NCBI RefSeq assembly: GCF_001927285.1
Contig: NZ_MSIG01000016.1
Coordinates: 1 to 64,000 of the forward strand
Length of the DNA stretch: 64,000 bases
From: Mongoliimonas terrestris
Lineage (GTDB): Bacteria > Pseudomonadota > Alphaproteobacteria > Rhizobiales > Pleomorphomonadaceae
Direction of reading: 5' to 3'
Shown here in pieces: positions 60,105-64,000 of this stretch. The notes beneath the pieces are model-generated. The model did no database searches. It was given only the letters and a program-made list of their open reading frames with translations, and was not told the DNA's origin. Position 1 is the first letter of the stretch, and each line of letters begins with the position of its first letter. Position numbers and translations under genes: made by a program.

Positions 60105-60698
60105 TCAAGCGGTTACGGCAAGCCCGAACGGCGCCAGGAGCGTCACCAGGAGGGCGATCTCGCCGGCGGCCATCGAGCGACTGTAGCCGATGTCAAATGT
60201 CGTAGCCTGCAGCCGCCGCAATTCCACGGTCACCCCGTGGGCGCCGGTCATCGCCACCGCCCCGATCGGGAAGGCGCCAAGGTCGAGGTCGAGCCGGACG
60301 AGGCGGCGGAGGCCGTCGACGACGTCGGGTCCGTCGAGACGGATGCGGATGTGCGCATCGGTGATGTCGATTAGCGAGGCGAGGGGGGCGAGGGCCGGGT
60401 GGAGGGCCGCGAGCCGGTCCGGGTCGCTCGCCTCGGCGATGACGCGGCCGGGGGCGAGGCGGACGAGGGTGAGCCCGTCGGCGTCGGCGCATCGGCCGAC
60501 CGGCGGCAGCGGGCGGCCGAAAGCGGCGGCAAAGTTATCCTCCCCGTCCGGTCCGAGCGGGCGGCGGGCCTCGATCTGAAGGCGGGCGAGCGCGGGGGCG
60601 GGCGCCAGGATGATGCCGGTGCGGCCGGCGGGGCCGTGGTGACCCGGCGGGGGCAGCGCGTCGGCGCGCGGGCTGAGGGCGGGGTCTCGATCAGACAC
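60105..60698 (-). CDS. soxG: Sarcosine oxidase gamma subunit
   Basis: A 197-residue GCV_T-related subunit of the heterotetrameric sarcosine oxidase, which demethylates sarcosine to glycine with FAD/FMN and tetrahydrofolate. The N-terminal ARLQIEARRPLGPDGEDNF and the C-terminal TFDIGYSRSMAAGEIALLVTLL fit short soxG proteins. Its start overlaps the alpha-subunit end by eight bases. Identity rests partly on operon position. Confidence 0.85.
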   Translation of the reverse strand: MSDRDPALSPRADALPPPGHHGPAGRTGIILAPAPALARLQIEARRPLGPDGEDNFAAAFGRPLPPVGRCADADGLTLVRLAPGRVIAEASDPDRLAALHPALAPLASLIDITDAHIRIRLDGPDVVDGLRRLVRLDLDLGAFPIGAVAMTGAHGVTVELRRLQATTFDIGYSRSMAAGEIALLVTLLAPFGLAVTA

Positions 60699-63666
60699 GG
60701 ACGCGCGCTCCTTCCGGATCGACGAAGGCGGGCGGCACGATCACCACCGGAATGTCGGTGCCGCGGATGCCGTCCCAGGCCCTGACGGTCTCGCCCATGC
60801 GGTCGGGCCCATGGGTGACGAAGGCGAGGGCGATCGCATGGCCGAGGGTCGGCGACCAGACGGCGGAAGAGATCCAGCCCTGGTCGTTGGCAGCGGTCGC
60901 CGAGGCGCCGGCCGGGATCACGTGGGCGCCGGCGCGCAGGCGCGCGGCCGGGTCCACCGGCTTCAAGCCGACGAGGCGGGGCCGGCCCGGATCGGTGAGG
61001 CCCGGGCGGGCGGAGAGGACGCGGCCCACGTGGTCCTTGTCGCGGGCGAGCAGGCGGTGGAGGCCGAGGTCGTGGGCGGTGGTCTGGCCGTTGAGCTCGG
61101 CCGCCGCCGGATGGCCCTTCTCCACCCGCATGACGCCCATGGCCTCGGTGCCGTAGGCGACGATCCCGTGCGGCGCGCCGACGGCCATCACCTGCCGGAT
61201 CAGCCGGTCGCCGACGCTTGCCGGGACGGCAAGTTCGAACGCCCGTTCGCCCGAGAAGGAGACGGCGGCGAGCCGCGCCTTGACGCCGCCAAGCACCGTG
61301 AGCTCGGCCGCCGCCATGGGCGGGAAGGTTTCGGCGGTGATCGGCCGGCCGTCGTCGAGGAGGGCGGCCACCACGGCCGGGGAGAGCGGGCCGGCGATGG
61401 CGAGCTGCGCCCAGGCGTCGGAGACCGCCACCACGGAAACGTCGAGGGACGGCCACAGCACCTGGCGGCAGAAGAGCATGTGCCGGTAGACGGCCGCCGC
61501 GTGGGCGGTGGAGACGGAGGCGAGGAATCGCGTCTCGGAAAAGCGGGTGACGGTGCCGTCGTCGAGGACGAAGCCGTCCTCGCGGAGCATCAGCCCATAG
61601 CGGCTGCGGCCGACCGGAATGCGGCTCGGCCGGTTGGCGTAGACCTTGTCGAGGAAAGCGCCGGCGTCCGGCCCCTCGATCTCGATCTTGCCGAGGGTGG
61701 AAACGTCGGTGACGCCGACGCCGGCGCGGACCGCCGCGACCTCCCGGTTGACGGTGGTCAGCCAGTCGGTCTCGCCGGGCAGCGGATACCACTGGGGCCG
61801 CTTCCAGGCGCCGCTGTCGAGGAAGACGGCTTTCCGCTCCTCGGCGAAGCCATGCACGGGGGTGAGGCGGACCGGCCGGAAGGCCGCGCCCCGCCGGGGA
61901 CCGGCGAGCGCCCCGATGGGGAGCGGCACCACGGGCGGCCGGGCGATCGGCGCACCGGTCTCGGCGAGGCTCCGGCCGGTGAGGGCCGCCATGATGGCAA
62001 GGCCGTCCACGGTGGCGGTGCGGCCCTGGTCCGTCGCCATGCCGAGGGTGGTGTAACGCTTGAGGTGCTCGGCCGACCGGTAGCCCTCCTGGTGGGCGAG
62101 GGTCACGTCGGCGGCGGTCACGTCGTGCTGCAGGTCGACGAAGGCGGCGCTCGCCTTGCCGGGCGCCTTCGGCGTCCAGTAGGCCGCGGCCGCGCCGACG
62201 GGGGTGGGGTCCGTCGCCGGCAGGTCCGGGAGGGCGGCCGTGAGGCCGAGGTCGGCGAGGGCCGCTTGGGCGGCGGCGGCGCCGTCGCGGAGGCATGCGG
62301 CGAGATCGTAGGCGCCGTTCGCGGCACCAGCCGCCCGGATGCCGGCGACCGGGCCAGCCATCCGGTAGGCGCCGAGCGCCGGATCATAGGCCGGGCGGTC
62401 GCCGAGGTGGCTCATGAGCTGAATGGACGGGTTGAAGCCGCCGGAGACGGCGAGGAGGTCGGCATCGAGCCGGATCGTCCGGCTGTCGGCGACCACGTCG
62501 ACGCCGGTGAGCGCCGGCCGGCCGCGGGTGCCGGCAAGGGCGGCGCCGGTGACGACCCGGGTGGCGGCGGCCACCGCCTCGAAGCCGGTCGGTGCCGCCT
62601 GGCGCGTGTCCACCACGGCCGCGACCGAGACGCCGGCGGCGAGGAGGTCGCGGGCGAGGACCCAGCCGGCGTCGGTCGCCGTCGCCACCACGGCGCGCCG
62701 GCCGGCGGCGACCGCGTGGCGGTGGAGGTAGGTGGAGACCGCGCCGGCCAGCATGACGCCCGGCCGGTCGTTGCCGGCAAACACCAGCGGCCGTTCCACC
62801 GCCCCGGCGGCGGCGACGGCGCGGCGGGCGACGATGGTCCAGAGCGTGTGGCGCGGACCGGCTGTCGCCGGTCCGCCGTCCGGTCCGGCGTGCCGCTCCA
62901 GAGCGAGCCAGAGGCCGCCGTCGTGGACGGAGGAGACGCCGGTGCGGGTGAGCACGGTGACGGTAGGGAGGGCGGCGAGTTCGGCCGCGACGGTGGCGGC
63001 GAAGGCCGGGCCGTCGGCGTCGTCGAGGCTGACCTTTTCGGCGAGCAGCCGGCCGCCGAGGCGGACGTCCTCCTCGGCGAGCACCACCCGGGCGCCGGCC
63101 CGGCCGGCGGCGAGCGCCGCCATCAGGCCGGCGGGACCGGCGCCGACCACGAGAAGGTCGCAGTGGAGGGTGGCGTGGGCGTCGCGGTCCGGGTCCGGCA
63201 GGCCGGACGCGCGGCCGAGGCCGGCGGCGCGGCGGATCAGCGGCTCGTAGACCGTCTCCCAGAAGCGGGCCGGCCACATGAAAGTCTTGTAGTAGAAGCC
63301 GGCCGCGAACACCGGCTTCATGAGGCCGTTGACGGCCATCAGGTCGAACCGGAGCGACGGCCAGCGGTTCTGGCTGGCGGCTTCAAGGCCGGCGTGGAGT
63401 TCGACCGTGGTGGCCTTCACGTTCGGCTCGCGGCGGGCGCCCGTGCCGATCTCCATGAGGGCGTTCGGCTCCTCCTGGCCGGCGCCGAGGAGGCCGCGCG
63501 GCCGGTGGTACTTGAACGAGCGGCCGACGACCGAAACGCCGTTGGCAAGGAGCGCCGAGGCGAGGGTGTCGCCGGCAAGGCCGGTGAGCGGCCGGCCGTC
63601 GAAGCGGAAGGGGATGGGGCGGGCGCGGTCGACAAGGCCGCCGGCGGGGAGGCGATGGCCGGTCAC
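60691..63666 (-). CDS. soxA: Sarcosine oxidase alpha subunit
   Basis: A 991-residue subunit. The N-terminal 2Fe-2S-like domain has GDTLASALLANGVSVVGRSF and KYHRPRGLLGAGQEEPNALM; next is a NAD-binding FAD-reductase-like domain (LLVVGAGPAGLMAALAAGRAG) and a C-terminal GCV_T folate-binding domain (TDVSTLGKIEIEGPDAGAFL; YGTEAMGVMRVEKGHPA). Length and order match soxA. It overlaps soxD by four bases and soxG by eight, a normal soxBDAG arrangement. Confidence 0.96.
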   Translation of the reverse strand: MTGHRLPAGGLVDRARPIPFRFDGRPLTGLAGDTLASALLANGVSVVGRSFKYHRPRGLLGAGQEEPNALMEIGTGARREPNVKATTVELHAGLEAASQNRWPSLRFDLMAVNGLMKPVFAAGFYYKTFMWPARFWETVYEPLIRRAAGLGRASGLPDPDRDAHATLHCDLLVVGAGPAGLMAALAAGRAGARVVLAEEDVRLGGRLLAEKVSLDDADGPAFAATVAAELAALPTVTVLTRTGVSSVHDGGLWLALERHAGPDGGPATAGPRHTLWTIVARRAVAAAGAVERPLVFAGNDRPGVMLAGAVSTYLHRHAVAAGRRAVVATATDAGWVLARDLLAAGVSVAAVVDTRQAAPTGFEAVAAATRVVTGAALAGTRGRPALTGVDVVADSRTIRLDADLLAVSGGFNPSIQLMSHLGDRPAYDPALGAYRMAGPVAGIRAAGAANGAYDLAACLRDGAAAAQAALADLGLTAALPDLPATDPTPVGAAAAYWTPKAPGKASAAFVDLQHDVTAADVTLAHQEGYRSAEHLKRYTTLGMATDQGRTATVDGLAIMAALTGRSLAETGAPIARPPVVPLPIGALAGPRRGAAFRPVRLTPVHGFAEERKAVFLDSGAWKRPQWYPLPGETDWLTTVNREVAAVRAGVGVTDVSTLGKIEIEGPDAGAFLDKVYANRPSRIPVGRSRYGLMLREDGFVLDDGTVTRFSETRFLASVSTAHAAAVYRHMLFCRQVLWPSLDVSVVAVSDAWAQLAIAGPLSPAVVAALLDDGRPITAETFPPMAAAELTVLGGVKARLAAVSFSGERAFELAVPASVGDRLIRQVMAVGAPHGIVAYGTEAMGVMRVEKGHPAAAELNGQTTAHDLGLHRLLARDKDHVGRVLSARPGLTDPGRPRLVGLKPVDPAARLRAGAHVIPAGASATAANDQGWISSAVWSPTLGHAIALAFVTHGPDRMGETVRAWDGIRGTDIPVVIVPPAFVDPEGARVRV

Positions 63667-63989
63667 GGGGCAGCCTCCGGGGCGGCGCCTTGCGCCGCTT
63701 CGAGGCTTTGCGCCGCCTCGTCCGTTCCGGCCGACGTCACCGACAGGATGGCGTGGGTGCGGGTGTCGCGGACGACCGTCAGCCAGTGCTGGCAGCCGGC
63801 GCCGTGGAACCAGTGCTCCGCCTGGGGGCCGGCCGGGTTCTCGCGCTCGTAGACATAGGCCGCGAAGGCGGCGACGGCCGCTTCGCCGTCGAGGTCGGCG
63901 ACGGCGACCACCGGGCGGGCGCGGGCGGCGCCGAGCACGGAGAATTCGCCGAGGTCGCGGGGGCCGCAGAAGGGGCAGGGGATCAGCAT
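63663..63989 (-). CDS. soxD: Sarcosine oxidase delta subunit
   Basis: A 108-residue zinc-binding subunit with CPFCGPRDLGEF at 5-16 and the second zinc part WFHGAGCQHWLTVVRDT. It contributes to the assembled enzyme's structural zinc site. Complete within the window; the ribosome site and the beta-subunit gene (soxB) would lie beyond 64000. Confidence 0.95.
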   Translation of the reverse strand: MLIPCPFCGPRDLGEFSVLGAARARPVVAVADLDGEAAVAAFAAYVYERENPAGPQAEHWFHGAGCQHWLTVVRDTRTHAILSVTSAGTDEAAQSLEAAQGAAPEAAP

Positions 63990-64000
63990 CGGCGCGGGGG

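Noticed and set aside
60811..63852. 1013-codon plus-strand frame opposite soxA
   Set aside because: It is antisense to an intact sarcosine oxidase alpha gene and has no recognisable domains.

Overview
The window is very GC-rich DNA (about 70% by eye) with the gene content and repeat style of an alphaproteobacterium, most likely in the order Hyphomicrobiales (Rhizobiales). Pointers are CtrA-type TTAA-N7-TTAA boxes, short GC-rich 'CCCTCACCCCAACCC' inverted repeats, MurR/RpiR- and IclR-controlled sugar ABC/catabolic islands, heterotetrameric sarcosine oxidase, and a fasciclin-domain protein. The genus cannot be fixed from this window; a prosthecate or rosette-forming relative would fit but is inference. 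I recognise no tRNA, rRNA, CRISPR, transposase or phage gene.

Layout. (1) 205-10352, minus strand: a tightly packed 11-gene cassette running from myo-inositol-3-phosphate synthase through a histidine phosphatase, a CgeB-like glycosyltransferase, a sugar nucleotidyltransferase, a CmoB-like methyltransferase, a clan GH-A glycosidase whose barrel appears circularly permuted, a PIG-L deacetylase, a GT4 glycosyltransferase, a CelD/FemAB-like acyltransferase, a second methyltransferase and a peptide-deformylase-like protein that has lost two metal ligands. The order of chemistries (inositol phosphate, glycosylation, dephosphorylation, N-deacetylation, N-acylation) resembles mycothiol-type biosynthesis without a cysteine ligase. 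It is the best candidate here for an undescribed small-molecule or glycolipid pathway. (2) 10495-12939: a chemoreceptor and a secreted fasciclin protein. (3) 13110-22775: a divergent sugar-type ABC importer island with M81/MlrC, RidA, SDR, D-threonine-aldolase-like and NTF2-like proteins under a MurR/RpiR regulator; the substrate is unknown. (4) 23183-28615: LuxR-type response regulator, a small protein, PEP carboxylase, serine hydrolase.

(5) 28620-32800: a GT-C glycosyltransferase, a UbiA-type polyprenyl-phosphate transferase and a GtrA flippase-like protein (a lipid-linked sugar set), then a lipoprotein and a 48-residue membrane protein. (6) 33286-53420: a single-domain response regulator, two unknown proteins, and a large surface-protein island. 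The island holds a 28-repeat, cysteine-free RTX-like protein with a serralysin-type C-terminus, a DUF6165 protein, a 1724-residue protein with three tandem TPR-glycosyltransferase modules, a single-module paralogue, a GT4 enzyme, a type I secretion ABC exporter with HlyD partner, and a Sel1-repeat protein. CtrA-like boxes precede the response regulator, the repeat protein, the exporter and the 48-residue protein. This suggests a cell-cycle-timed, possibly glycosylated secreted adhesin. (7) 53784-59927: a DUF4189 protein, a non-phosphorylative L-fucose pathway (dehydrogenase, dehydratase, second dehydrogenase, diketo-acid hydrolase) with a divergent IclR regulator, and a small secreted protein. 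(8) 60105-63989: soxD-soxA-soxG of sarcosine oxidase; soxB presumably lies just beyond the right edge.

A 118/119-bp palindromic element occurs twice in opposite orientation (31982-32099, 46893-47011). Each time its terminal CTAG supplies the TAG stop codon of the gene it abuts.
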